This document shows positions 17,786-26,644 of a DNA stretch of 64,000 bases, piece after piece. How positions within the stretch are numbered: the first letter of the stretch is position 1; each line of letters begins with the position of its first letter. Source of the DNA: Myxococcus guangdongensis (GTDB taxonomy: Bacteria; Myxococcota; Myxococcia; Myxococcales; Myxococcaceae); NCBI RefSeq assembly GCF_024198255.1, contig NZ_JAJVKW010000007.1, forward strand, positions 186,001 to 250,000, written 5' to 3'. The translations under genes were made by a program, and so were the position numbers. The notes under the pieces are model-generated. The model had not been told where the DNA came from. It saw only the letters and a program-made list of their open reading frames with translations, and did no database searches.

Positions 17786-19648
17786 ATGAGAGGCGTGAAG
17801 GCGGTACCAGGGTGGGCGTTGTTCGGCGCGCTGGCGCTGGGGGGCTGCCAGGGTGGTGAGCCACCTGTCGACGGCCTCCAGGAAGAGCTGGCGAGCTCGG
17901 CGCGGGCGCTCGACAACTGCGTGAACATCCTGCCGGTGATGACGAGCGCGACGAGCCCTTCGGGCATCGTCACCAGCTCCGGTGGATGGGCGTCGAACCC
18001 CACGATCTACGAGGCGTACAAGGCGTTCGACAACACGAGCGCCTTCTGGCTGTCCACGAAGAACGTCGCGCCCGCGTGGTTGGCGTACGAGTTCCCGGGG
18101 CTGCCGCGCATCATCCGGCGCTATGCGATCAGCTACAACAACGGCGGCATCACCTCGAGGGCGCCGCGCAACTGGACGATGGAGGGCTGGAGCGGCAGCG
18201 CCTGGGTGGTGGTGGACACGCGCACCGCGCAGACGGGCTGGGCGGGCGTCGAGCGGCGTCAGTTCGATGTGGCCTCGCCCGGGTCCTACAAGAAGTACCG
18301 GCTGAACATCACGGATGACAACGATGCTCGCGCGGGCATCGAGGCCATCGCGATCAACCTGGTGGAGATGTACGAGTGCCGGGCCTTCCCGACGGTGGAT
18401 GACCTGTGGACGAACACCTCGGGCGCCACGGGTGGGTTCACCCGCATCCACGACATGGCGGGCGACCCGGCGGCGCGGACGTACACCACGGGCATGACCA
18501 ACGTGGGGCTGCATGGCTCACCGCTGGTGGGTGGCATGGACGCGTTCCTCACCTCGAGAGACCCGAACGGCACCGTCAGCTTCCACAAGCAGTTGGGCGT
18601 GCCGAACGGCATCGTCGTGGGTGAGAGCGTGGCGCGCAATCGGCGGTTCGAGGAGATCTACGTCGCCGGCTACACGAGCGGCTCGCTGCAGGGGGCGCCC
18701 CTGATTGGCAGCAAGGACGCGTTCCTGCTGCGCTACCGCTACACGGGGGTGCACGGCTGGACGCGGCAGGTGGGCGCGCCGGGGGCTGGGACGGAGGGGC
18801 TCGGGGTGTCCATCGACCACGTCGACAACGCGTTCCTGGTGGGGCAGACGGAGGGGGCGCTGCCGGGCAACACGAAGACGGGGGTCGCGGATGGGTTCGT
18901 GAGCAAGTTCGACGCGGCGGGCACGCTGCTGTGGACGCGGCAGTTCGGCGTCGCGGGGCAGCGCACGCGCGCCAATCGGGCCGCCGCGGATGACTCGGGC
19001 AACGTCTACGTCGCCGGCATCACCGCGGGCAACCTGGACGGGCAGGTGCTGACCGGTCCGGAGGATGCGTTCATCATCAAGTACGACGCGGATGGCGTGA
19101 AGCAGTGGACGCGGCTGTTGGGGGCGCCGGGCACGAACGCCAGCCTCCGGGACGCGGTGGTGGATGTGAACGGCCAGCTCTACGTGACGGGGTACAGCGG
19201 CGGAGGCATGGATGGGCTGCCGGTGGGCACGCCCCAGGTCTCGACCTTCGTCGCGCGCTACAACCCGGCGGGCACGCGGCTGTGGGTGAAGGAGCTGGAC
19301 TCCGGGGCGGGCAACTACGCCTGGAGCATCTTCAGCGACCCGTTCGACGCCGTCCTCTACGTGGCGGGGACGGGCCACGGGGACGTGAGCACTCCTTCGG
19401 ACACCACGGGAGGCGCGGGACATCCCTTCGTCTTCAAGATGGACACGGCGGGCACCATCCAGTGGCTGCGGCAGACGGCGCCGGCGGTGCTCGGCGGCGT
19501 GGAGAAGCCGGTGTACCCGATGGGCGTCGTCCTGGACCAGAACGACAACGTGTACCTGGGCGGCTACCTGGAGGGGAACTACGAGGGCAACACGCTGCTG
19601 GGCAATCCGGACGGGTTCGTGACGAAGCTGCCCGCGGTCGTGCCGTGA
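17786..19648 (+). CDS. SBBP-repeat lipoprotein with discoidin-like N-terminal domain
   Basis: A 620-residue exported protein. The ATG at 17786 follows AAGGAGAG. The signal peptide ends in LALGGC, a lipobox. Residues about 35-200 resemble a coagulation factor 5/8 (discoidin) carbohydrate-binding domain (WASNPTIYEAYKAFDNTSAFWLS, RRYAISYNN, NWTMEGWSG). Residues about 225-615 form a beta-propeller of SBBP repeats, each about 50 residues, with blocks of the kind NVYVAGITAG NLDG, DAFIIKYDADG and WTRLLG. Such lipoproteins are abundant in myxobacteria; the role is probably surface binding. It stops 8 bp from a convergent gene. Confidence 0.9.
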   Translation: MRGVKAVPGWALFGALALGGCQGGEPPVDGLQEELASSARALDNCVNILPVMTSATSPSGIVTSSGGWASNPTIYEAYKAFDNTSAFWLSTKNVAPAWLAYEFPGLPRIIRRYAISYNNGGITSRAPRNWTMEGWSGSAWVVVDTRTAQTGWAGVERRQFDVASPGSYKKYRLNITDDNDARAGIEAIAINLVEMYECRAFPTVDDLWTNTSGATGGFTRIHDMAGDPAARTYTTGMTNVGLHGSPLVGGMDAFLTSRDPNGTVSFHKQLGVPNGIVVGESVARNRRFEEIYVAGYTSGSLQGAPLIGSKDAFLLRYRYTGVHGWTRQVGAPGAGTEGLGVSIDHVDNAFLVGQTEGALPGNTKTGVADGFVSKFDAAGTLLWTRQFGVAGQRTRANRAAADDSGNVYVAGITAGNLDGQVLTGPEDAFIIKYDADGVKQWTRLLGAPGTNASLRDAVVDVNGQLYVTGYSGGGMDGLPVGTPQVSTFVARYNPAGTRLWVKELDSGAGNYAWSIFSDPFDAVLYVAGTGHGDVSTPSDTTGGAGHPFVFKMDTAGTIQWLRQTAPAVLGGVEKPVYPMGVVLDQNDNVYLGGYLEGNYEGNTLLGNPDGFVTKLPAVVP

Positions 19649-19656
19649 GGTGAGGA

Positions 19657-21096
19657 TCACTCCTCTTCGTGGGCGCCGATGTTGAGCACCGTGGCGCGGG
19701 CGCGGCTGATGCGCTCGCCGTCGGGGTCCTCCTGGCGGAAGGCGGCGAGGCGCTCGCGGGCCTCGGCGTAGCGGCGCAGACCGACGAGGGAGGTGAGCTC
19801 CGCCTCCCTCGCGTAGCGCAGGTCGGCCTTCTGCGCGGGGGTCGTCGCGCTGGCGCCCCAGGTCTCGTAGTACGTGCGGCACGGAGCCAGGGCATGGACG
19901 CGGAAGCGCGGGTGGTTGTTGTGCTCCAGGCAGCGACGGATCGCGAGCTTGCGGTGCTCCTCCTTGACGGGCTTGCCCTTCTTCTCCAGTTCGGCGATGC
20001 GCAGGGCCACGGCCTGTTCTTCCGTGGCGAGGTCGGCGCGCATCTTCTCGAAGTTCCGTTGGCCGTCAGCCACGTTGCTCGCGGTGGTGCGCAGCATCAT
20101 GTCCACAAAGGCCGACAAGGGGCTGAGCGGCCAGCGGCGCAGGAAGTCCTCGCCCGCGACACGTTGAGATGCCCAGTCGTCGAGGTAGCCGAAGGCCTGG
20201 AAGCGATAGATCGAGGCCTCCTCGGAGGGACGGCGACCGAGGTGCTCGGGCAGGTCGAACGCGAGGATGCGCTCCGAATCACGGATCAGCGTGCGCCAGC
20301 GTCCTCGCGTGCGGGTCAGGTGGATGAGCTGGAGGGCCGCGGCCGAGCGCTCGTCAGGGGGACGCTTCAAGTCCTCCATGACGACGCGCAGGCGAGCCTC
20401 TTCGTCCTTCACCTCGGGCTCGACCTTGCGCGCGAGTTCGGCCAGGCGCTGGTCCATCCGGGACAGCTCCTCCTGGGCGTAGGCGAAGTCCGGCGATCCG
20501 GCCAGCGTCGCACGCAACAGCCAGGCGCGCTCATCGGGCGAGGTGGTGGCCAGGGCGCGCCCGTAGGTCTCGAGCGCGAGCACGGCCGCCTTGCCCGAGG
20601 GGCGCCCCGCGCGTGGCTTCACGGGCTCACGGAGCAGCCGGCCACAGACCTCGTCCTGGAGTGCGAAGATGCGCTCCAGGGGTCCGGTGACCTTGGCGGT
20701 GTCCAGGACGACGCCTGTCTCCACGTCGATGAAGCGCGCGTTGATGCGGACCTGCTGGTCCGCGCGCTGGATGCTGCCGAGCACCAGGGTCCGGGCCCCG
20801 ACGAGCCGGCCCACGCGGACGGCCGAGGACTCGGTGAGCTGTTGTCGCTCCGCGGCGTTCAGCTCGGCGAGCGCCGCTTCGAGTTGCTCACGTTCGACGA
20901 CCTGGACGTGTCCGCTGGCGCGCAGGTCGGAGATCAACGTCTCCGTCATGCCGCGCGCGAGCCAGTCCATGGACGTGTCGCCATTGAGGTTGCGGAACGG
21001 CATCACCGCGGCGGGGCCGGGCGGGGGCTTGGGCGGGGTGGCCGCGAGGGCGGTCTGGGCGAGAAGGAGGAGCAGGAGCGCGCGAGCGGGGCTCAT
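19657..21096 (-). CDS. CsgG/FlgO-like secreted protein (third gene of operon)
   Basis: A 479-residue protein with a signal peptide (RALLLLLLAQTALA). Residues about 30-160 form a CsgG/FlgO-type domain (AVMPFRNLNGDTSMDWLARGM, VVEREQL, RLVGARTLVLGSIQ, GVVLDTAKVTG). The remainder is an alpha-helical, TPR-like region with many Glu/Arg/Leu. Members of this fold sit in the periplasm or outer membrane and help assemble curli or flagellar parts; here no fibre gene is present. Its start overlaps the stop of the preceding paralogue by 4 bp (ATGA), so the two are translationally coupled. Confidence 0.85.
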   Translation of the reverse strand: MSPARALLLLLLAQTALAATPPKPPPGPAAVMPFRNLNGDTSMDWLARGMTETLISDLRASGHVQVVEREQLEAALAELNAAERQQLTESSAVRVGRLVGARTLVLGSIQRADQQVRINARFIDVETGVVLDTAKVTGPLERIFALQDEVCGRLLREPVKPRAGRPSGKAAVLALETYGRALATTSPDERAWLLRATLAGSPDFAYAQEELSRMDQRLAELARKVEPEVKDEEARLRVVMEDLKRPPDERSAAALQLIHLTRTRGRWRTLIRDSERILAFDLPEHLGRRPSEEASIYRFQAFGYLDDWASQRVAGEDFLRRWPLSPLSAFVDMMLRTTASNVADGQRNFEKMRADLATEEQAVALRIAELEKKGKPVKEEHRKLAIRRCLEHNNHPRFRVHALAPCRTYYETWGASATTPAQKADLRYAREAELTSLVGLRRYAEARERLAAFRQEDPDGERISRARATVLNIGAHEEE

Positions 21097-21743
21097 GGAC
21101 GCAGCCTCGCGCTCAGTGCAGGGAGGAGCGCGCGCACCTGCGCGGTGAGGGCGTCCTGCACCTCGAAGGGCTGCTGTGCGGGGCCTTCGACGCGCGCGGT
21201 GTCGAGCACCTCGCCGGTCTCCACGTGGACGAACCGGGCGGCGACGCGGAGCAGGGGACCGGAGCGCTGGATGCTGCCGAGCACGACGACCTCGGCGCCG
21301 ATGAGGCGGCCCAGGCGCGCGCGGGTCTCCGGGTCCACGCGGTCCGACTGGTGGAAGTCCTGTTCCTTCATTGGCAGGTCGAGCTGCTCTCGCTCGACGA
21401 TGCGCAGGCCGGGGTGCGCGCCGATGTCCGTGATGACAGCCTCGGCGAGGGCGAGCTCGAGTGAGGAGTCCTCGTTGATGTCGCGGAACTTCAGGACGCA
21501 GATGCGCACGGGGCCCGTGGGGGCGACGGCGCTGGCCGCGGGTGCGGACACAGCGGGGTGTTCGCGGGCCGGGGCCGCTGTGACGGGGCGCAGCAGGTAG
21601 GCCGTCATCCCCGGGAGCGCGAGCCCCACGGCGACGAGGATGGCGGTCCCCGCCTGTCGAGCGAGCCCGCCCCTCGCGGGTGGAGCCTCCATCAGGTTCG
21701 CTCCCTGAGAGCCGACGTCACGCAAGGAGCGGTGACGGCTCAT
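21093..21743 (-). CDS. CsgG/FlgO-like protein with N-terminal membrane anchor
   Basis: 216 residues, a shorter paralogue of the downstream gene. An N-terminal transmembrane segment (TAILVAVGLALPGMTAYLL, about residues 31-50) anchors it. A single CsgG/FlgO domain follows, with the same landmarks: ICVLKFRDINEDSSLE, IVEREQLDL, RLIGAEVVVLGSIQ and GEVLDTARVEG. It overlaps its neighbours on both sides by 4 bp and is the middle gene of a three-gene operon. A GGGAGG site lies right before the ATG. Confidence 0.85.
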   Translation of the reverse strand: MSRHRSLRDVGSQGANLMEAPPARGGLARQAGTAILVAVGLALPGMTAYLLRPVTAAPAREHPAVSAPAASAVAPTGPVRICVLKFRDINEDSSLELALAEAVITDIGAHPGLRIVEREQLDLPMKEQDFHQSDRVDPETRARLGRLIGAEVVVLGSIQRSGPLLRVAARFVHVETGEVLDTARVEGPAQQPFEVQDALTAQVRALLPALSARLRP

Positions 21744-22378
21744 CCTCCCTCGGAGGTTCCACCCCCGTTGCCGCAGCTATAGCAGGACGGCTCGCGCCCG
21801 CAGGCGTTCGGGCCACGCGTGGTCGAGCACCACGGTCCGCACGCCTCACAGTTGGGCTCCGTGCCGCACCACCAATCGCTGCTCCGGGTCTCGGAGCAGG
21901 CCGGACAGGCGTAGCAGTTGGGCTCGGTCCCGCACCAACCCGCGCCGCGCCCCTGAGAGCACGCCACCGGGCACAGGGAGCAGCTGGGCTCGATGCCACA
22001 CCAGGTCGGGCCCCGGGTCGACGCGCAGGACTGCGGGGTTCCAGGTTCGGCTTCCCACTCAGGAGGAGAGGGCGGGCTTCCGAACTTCGTGCACCAGGGT
22101 TCCATCCCTCCCCAGCCCGCGCCGCGGGTCTGGTAGCACGGCGCATCCCACATCGTGCGGCACCGCGACATGGAGGCATCCCACTCCTGACCCGCGGGAC
22201 AGTTCTGGAGGGTGTAGAGGGATTCGGCGAATCCCTCGCCGCCGACGGCTTCATCGTCCTGCTGGGTCCAGGACGCCTGTGTCTCCACGTCCTCGTCGAC
22301 ACAGCCGGACTGGAGGAGGGCAAGACACAGACAGCTCAAGAGCCCGATTCGGGGCAGCACGTCGAGTCGCGTCCACAT
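21740..22378 (-). CDS. Cys-rich tandem-repeat lipoprotein (first gene of operon)
   Basis: A 212-residue protein starting at the ATG at 22378 (preceded by GGGAG). A lipoprotein signal has the lipobox LQSGC with Cys26. From about residue 80 to the end there are about five imperfect 20-25-residue repeats with the pattern C..(T/Q)RG..WCG.EP.C..C, for example RGPTWCGIEPSC, RGAGWCGTEPNC and SDWWCGTEPNC. The even, dense cysteines suggest a disulphide-knitted surface domain. I do not recognise a named family. It is coupled by a 4-bp overlap to the two CsgG-like genes, so the three products probably act together at the envelope (inference). Confidence 0.8.
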   Translation of the reverse strand: MWTRLDVLPRIGLLSCLCLALLQSGCVDEDVETQASWTQQDDEAVGGEGFAESLYTLQNCPAGQEWDASMSRCRTMWDAPCYQTRGAGWGGMEPWCTKFGSPPSPPEWEAEPGTPQSCASTRGPTWCGIEPSCSLCPVACSQGRGAGWCGTEPNCYACPACSETRSSDWWCGTEPNCEACGPWCSTTRGPNACGREPSCYSCGNGGGTSEGG

Positions 22379-22489
22379 GTCGTCGTCTCCCGATAGGGCA
22401 CGAGAAGCCCCCCCACGGACGCCGCCATTATTCTGGGGTTCGAACGGGCGCACAAGGTCGCACGAACCCCAACCGACGCGTCATCGCCG

Positions 22490-22993
22490 CTACTCGTAGT
22501 CGGCCTGTTCGTAGAACAGCACCGTCCCGGAATGGGCGAAGAGGATGACGTAACCCTGGTAGTACCGGGGGAGCCGATGGTGTTGATAGGCGGCGACGAA
22601 GACCTCCTCCTCACCGTCCCACCAGTTGTTCAGGTAGGCGTCCGCGAGTGGTTGGAAGGGGTAGTAGAGCCGGGTCGCGAACTGCTCATACGTGAGCGTG
22701 CCAGCGCTGATGAAGTTGGGATTGAAGCCCGGCATCGCCGCGATGGCGCGCGCGGCCATCTCCACCGTGGGCGCGTCCTCGAACTCCCAGGAGAAGGTGA
22801 AGACACGCGTCCACCCCTGGCACTGGCCGAGACAGCGGTGGTACCCCTGCATCTCCAAGTCCTGGATGTCCCCAGGCGTGAACTGCTCCTCCAAATCCAG
22901 TGCATGGCCCGGGGGCGCCGTCTGGGCATTCGCGGCGAGCGGGGTCACCCACAGAAACAGCGCCACACACATGAGCGACAGTCTGCGATGCAT
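22490..22993 (-). CDS. Hypothetical secreted protein
   Basis: A 167-residue protein with a signal peptide (SLMCVALFLWVTPLAANAQ). The mature part begins with an acidic stretch and has YHRCLGQCQGW with a Cys pair four apart. It is rich in Trp, Tyr and Phe (LYYPFQPLADAYLNNWW, YYQGYVILFAH). No family is recognised. The ATG at 22993 follows AAGGAG. It lies on the same strand upstream of the Cys-rich/CsgG operon with a 111-bp gap, so it may be a separate unit. Confidence 0.7.
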   Translation of the reverse strand: MHRRLSLMCVALFLWVTPLAANAQTAPPGHALDLEEQFTPGDIQDLEMQGYHRCLGQCQGWTRVFTFSWEFEDAPTVEMAARAIAAMPGFNPNFISAGTLTYEQFATRLYYPFQPLADAYLNNWWDGEEEVFVAAYQHHRLPRYYQGYVILFAHSGTVLFYEQADYE

Positions 22994-23242
22994 GCGTTCT
23001 CCTTGAGGATTGTGTCGCGACGAGGGTCTCACGCAACACGCCTATCCAGAAAGAGCGGGAACTGTGACATCGCGATGGCCCTCGGTGAAGCAGGGGCCGC
23101 AACATCCGTGACCCACGGCATCCTCAGGGCCTCCTGGAGAAACGCCGCGCGCCAACGAAATAGCTCGCGCTGAACGTTCGTTGTGCCAGAGGGGTGGGTA
23201 ACCGGCGACACGGAGCCGTCTTCCACTGAGGGAGTTCAACGA

Positions 23243-24652
23243 ATGAGCCGCATGGTATCCCAAACCTGGCGCCTCCGGATGCTCTCGCTTGTGGCGCTGG
23301 GGAGTGCCGCGTGCGCCGCGCCGTCCGTGCGTGCCGTGTCTGCCTCCGGGGTACCCGCGTTCAGCGAAGACATGCTGTCGCCCGAATTCTGGATCCGCCG
23401 CGCCCCCGCTCCTGACGAGGTGCTGCTCGATGCCGAGCAGGTGGCGGCCAAACGCACGCGCGCCTTCGGTCCGGAGGGCGGCCTGATGGATTTGAAGCGC
23501 ATGCCGACCGCGCTGACGCGGGCGCAGGTCGCCGGGTGGATCAAGGATGCGCAACAGACACCCATTCAGGCCGTCATCGACGAGCAGGGCCAGCCGGTGA
23601 CGGAGGCGATGCTCGAGGAGCTGCGCCGGAACGCCGCGACCGGGCACCTCCCCGAAGCCTCGCCTGCGCGCTACGGCCTGAGCGTGCGGCGCACGCCCCT
23701 GCGGTCACTGCCGTCCGACCGGCGGTTCTTCGCGGCGGAGGACCTGCGCGACTACGAGAGCCTGCAGGCCGGCATCCTGTTCCCGGGTGAGCCCGTCGTC
23801 ATCGCGCACCACAGCGCGGACCAGCTCTGGTTGTTCGTCCAGACCGCCCAGGGCCCCGCGTGGGTCCGGCGAGAGGACGTCGCGGAGGGCACGGCGGACG
23901 CGGTGTTCTCGTACGTGGCGAAGGCGCCCGGACGTGTCGTCACGGGCGACCAGGTGCGCACGGTCTTCACACCGGAAGCGCCCGGGGTGTCCGAGATCGA
24001 ACTCGACATGGGGGTCGCGCTGCCTCGGGCCGACGTGGCACCCGGCGAGCCTGTCAACGGCGCCAGCAGCTATGCGTCGTGGCCGGTGATGCTGCCGGTC
24101 CGCGAGCAGGACGGCACGCTGGCCTTCCAGAGTGCGCTGCTGCGCCGTACCGCCGACACCGCGCCAGGCTATCTGCCGGTGACCCGCGCCAACATCCTCC
24201 GTCAGGCGTTCAAGTTCCTCGGCGAGCGCTACGGTTGGGGGCACCAGTTCAATGCGCGCGACTGCAGCGGACTGACCAGCGAGGTGTACCGCAGCCTGGG
24301 CCTGTTCCTGCCGCCCAACTCCGGGATGCAAGGCAAGAGCGCGGCGCTCAGCCACCGCCTCTTCACGGCGCGCGACTCGCATGCCGAGCGGCTGCGCGCG
24401 GTCGCCCAGGCGCAGGTGGGTGACCTCATCGTCGTTCCCGGTCATGTCTTGATGATCATCGGCCACGTGGATGGCGAGCCCTACGTCATCCAGGATGTTC
24501 CGTTCGCCGTGTTCAGGGACCCGGCCACGCAGCAGCTCCGCAAGACGAAGCTGAACCAGGTGGCGGTCACCCCGTTGCTGCCGCTGCATGCCGATGACAC
24601 GACCCTGTACGTGGACGCGATGACGAGCCTCGTGCACGTCACGCGCCCATAG
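23243..24652 (+). CDS. NlpC/P60-family peptidoglycan hydrolase with SH3 domains
   Basis: About 469 residues. A signal peptide (MLSLVALGSAACAAP) carries a possible lipobox Cys. An N_NLPC_P60-like segment (about 95-135) and two bacterial SH3 domains (about 145-310; YGLSVRRTPLRSLPSD, LWLFVQTAQGPAWVRREDV) precede the C-terminal NlpC/P60 catalytic domain. The catalytic Cys341 is in RDCSGL and His401 in PGHVLMIIG; the third polar residue is probably Gln417. The layout is that of YkfC-type gamma-D-Glu-diamino-acid endopeptidases acting on murein peptides in the periplasm. The start at 23243 follows GAGGGAG. Confidence 0.92.
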   Translation: MSRMVSQTWRLRMLSLVALGSAACAAPSVRAVSASGVPAFSEDMLSPEFWIRRAPAPDEVLLDAEQVAAKRTRAFGPEGGLMDLKRMPTALTRAQVAGWIKDAQQTPIQAVIDEQGQPVTEAMLEELRRNAATGHLPEASPARYGLSVRRTPLRSLPSDRRFFAAEDLRDYESLQAGILFPGEPVVIAHHSADQLWLFVQTAQGPAWVRREDVAEGTADAVFSYVAKAPGRVVTGDQVRTVFTPEAPGVSEIELDMGVALPRADVAPGEPVNGASSYASWPVMLPVREQDGTLAFQSALLRRTADTAPGYLPVTRANILRQAFKFLGERYGWGHQFNARDCSGLTSEVYRSLGLFLPPNSGMQGKSAALSHRLFTARDSHAERLRAVAQAQVGDLIVVPGHVLMIIGHVDGEPYVIQDVPFAVFRDPATQQLRKTKLNQVAVTPLLPLHADDTTLYVDAMTSLVHVTRP

Positions 24653-24750
24653 CCCCAGGGCACCGCGACGGACGGGCGCCTTCAACCGGCGAGAAGTGTG
24701 GTGAAGTCACGAGCGCCCGGCGACAGCCTGAAGCCGAGAGGGGGCGCACC

Positions 24751-25842
24751 GTGAGAAAGGCCTGGCTGTTGGGGATGGGGCTCGGCCTGCTCGCCGCGTT
24801 GCCGCAGGCGCTGACGGCACAAGTGCGTGGGCAGCAAGGCTTCTTCCTGGCGTTGGCGATGGCCCTGGTTCCCTACAGCGTCTGGGCGCTGCTGGCGACG
24901 CTCCTGCTGGCGACGTTCCGCCGGGTGTCGCGCGATGCACCGCTCGAGGCTCGGACGTGGGGATGGCTCATCGCGCTGGGCGGCGGCTTCGTCCTGGCCC
25001 ATGCGGTGCTGCTCGCAATGGGCCTCTCGGCGCTCGAATCGTGGTCGGCTCGCGGGCTCTCGTTCACCGAGGGGCTCAGGAGACTCCTGTTGGAGCGAGG
25101 CGTGCTCGGGGCCTTCGAGTACCTGCTGTTCCTCGCGGCCTGGGCGACGCTGGGCGCGTTCCGCCGGGCCCGTGAACGCGAGTTGAGTGAAGCGCGGCTC
25201 GCGGCTCGGCTGGCTGAGGCGCGGCTGGAGGCGCTCCGGGCGCAGCTCGACCCACACTTCCTCTTCAACACGTTGAACGGCGTCGTCTCGCTCGTTCGCC
25301 AGACGCGGAACGCGGAGGCCGAGGATGCGCTCGTGGAGCTGGGAGCGCTGCTGCGAGCCAGTCTGGAAGGACGACACGAGCACTCCATCACGCTGTCCGA
25401 GGAGCTGGACCTGGTCCGCCGATATCTCGGCATCGAACGTCTCCGCTTCGGCAGCCGTCTGGGTTTCCATCTGGACCCGGAGCCGGAGACGCTCGGCGCA
25501 CGCGTGCCCATGCTCATCCTTCAACCCCTGGTCGAGAACGCCATCAAGCACGGCACCTCACGCCGCGCGGCCCGAGGGAACATCTGGGTGCGGTGCATGC
25601 GCCGGGGCGAACGGCTGGTGCTCGAGGTCCGCGACGACGGTCCCGGGCTGCGTCCGGGGAGCGCTCCCGGAACGGGAATCGGCGTGGCGAACACGCAGGA
25701 GCGCATCCTGCAACTCCATGGTGAAGGCTATGGTGTGACCCTCCAGGACGCACCGGGCGGCGGCGCCCTGGTCCGCGTGGAGCTGCCGTTCCAGGTGTCC
25801 ACGGCGGAGCCGTTACAGCAGGGGAGGGCAGCGCATGGGTGA
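24751..25842 (+). CDS. LytS-type sensor histidine kinase
   Basis: A 363-residue membrane kinase beginning at GTG 24751. Four hydrophobic segments in the first 145 residues (YSVWALLATLLLATF, WLIALGGGFVLAHAVLLAM and others) have no large extracellular domain. A short coiled coil precedes the His_kinase domain, with the phospho-acceptor His169 in DPHFLFNTLN. The HATPase domain follows (LVENAIKHGT N-box, DDGPGL G1 box, GIGVANTQERI G2 box). It overlaps the LytTR regulator gene by 8 bp, so the pair is co-translated. Confidence 0.95.
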   Translation: MRKAWLLGMGLGLLAALPQALTAQVRGQQGFFLALAMALVPYSVWALLATLLLATFRRVSRDAPLEARTWGWLIALGGGFVLAHAVLLAMGLSALESWSARGLSFTEGLRRLLLERGVLGAFEYLLFLAAWATLGAFRRARERELSEARLAARLAEARLEALRAQLDPHFLFNTLNGVVSLVRQTRNAEAEDALVELGALLRASLEGRHEHSITLSEELDLVRRYLGIERLRFGSRLGFHLDPEPETLGARVPMLILQPLVENAIKHGTSRRAARGNIWVRCMRRGERLVLEVRDDGPGLRPGSAPGTGIGVANTQERILQLHGEGYGVTLQDAPGGGALVRVELPFQVSTAEPLQQGRAAHG

Positions 25843-26641
25843 GGGGAGCGAGGCAGGCTGGCGGGTGCTGGTGGTGGATGACGAGCCGCTGGCCCGCGAC
25901 AACGTGCGCCACCTCTTGTCGCGCGCGCCCGACGTCACGGCGCTCTGGGAATGCGAGAGCGGCGGTGACGCGGTGGACGTCATCCTCCGCGAGAAGCCGG
26001 ACCTGGTGTTCCTCGACGTCCAGATGCCCGAGGTCGACGGCTTCGACGTCCTGCGCGAAGTCGGGCCCGAGCTGATGCCCCCCGTCATCTTCGTCACTGC
26101 CTTCGACCAGCACGCCGTGCGCGCCTTCGAGGCGAATGCCCTCGACTACCTCCTCAAGCCCTTCAGCGCGGTCCGCTTCCAGGAGGCACTCTCACGCGCC
26201 CGCAAACAGCGTGAACAGGGCCGGGAGCGGGCGCTCCTGGAGCGACTGTCCTCCCTGCTCGCGGGCTACACACCGGCGAACGAGCCGCCCCCGGACAGCG
26301 GACAGTACCTGGAGCGCATCGCGGTGAAGACGGACGGCAAGGTGGTTGTCGTGCCCGTCGCCGAGCTGGATTGGTGCGAAGCGGAGGGCAACTACGTCGT
26401 GCTGCACTCCGCGGGCAAGCGCCCCATGTTGCGCGAGACACTCCACCGGGTGGAGCAGTGGCTGGACCCAAAGAGCTTCGTGCGCGTCCACCGGTCCACC
26501 CTGGTGAACGTGAACCGCATCAAGGAGCTTGAGCCCGACGTGGACAAGGGCTGGGTCGTCATCCTGCGCGACGGCACCCGCCTGCGCCTCAGCCCGGGGC
26601 GCAAGGCCGCGGTGGAGGCCGTGCTGCGCCAGTCGTTCTGA
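25835..26641 (+). CDS. LytTR-family response regulator
   Basis: 268 residues. The receiver domain (1-125) has acidic pocket VVDDEP, phospho-acceptor Asp61 in FLDVQMPEVDG, and the VTAFDQ and LLKPFS segments. The C-terminal LytTR DNA-binding domain (about 165-265) has the characteristic WCEAEGNYVVLH, RVHRSTLVNVNRI and LSPGRK motifs. It binds promoter repeats in response to its overlapping kinase. Targets are not evident nearby. The stop is only 3 bp from the stop of the convergent AraC gene. Confidence 0.95.
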   Translation: MGEGSEAGWRVLVVDDEPLARDNVRHLLSRAPDVTALWECESGGDAVDVILREKPDLVFLDVQMPEVDGFDVLREVGPELMPPVIFVTAFDQHAVRAFEANALDYLLKPFSAVRFQEALSRARKQREQGRERALLERLSSLLAGYTPANEPPPDSGQYLERIAVKTDGKVVVVPVAELDWCEAEGNYVVLHSAGKRPMLRETLHRVEQWLDPKSFVRVHRSTLVNVNRIKELEPDVDKGWVVILRDGTRLRLSPGRKAAVEAVLRQSF

Positions 26642-26644
26642 GCC

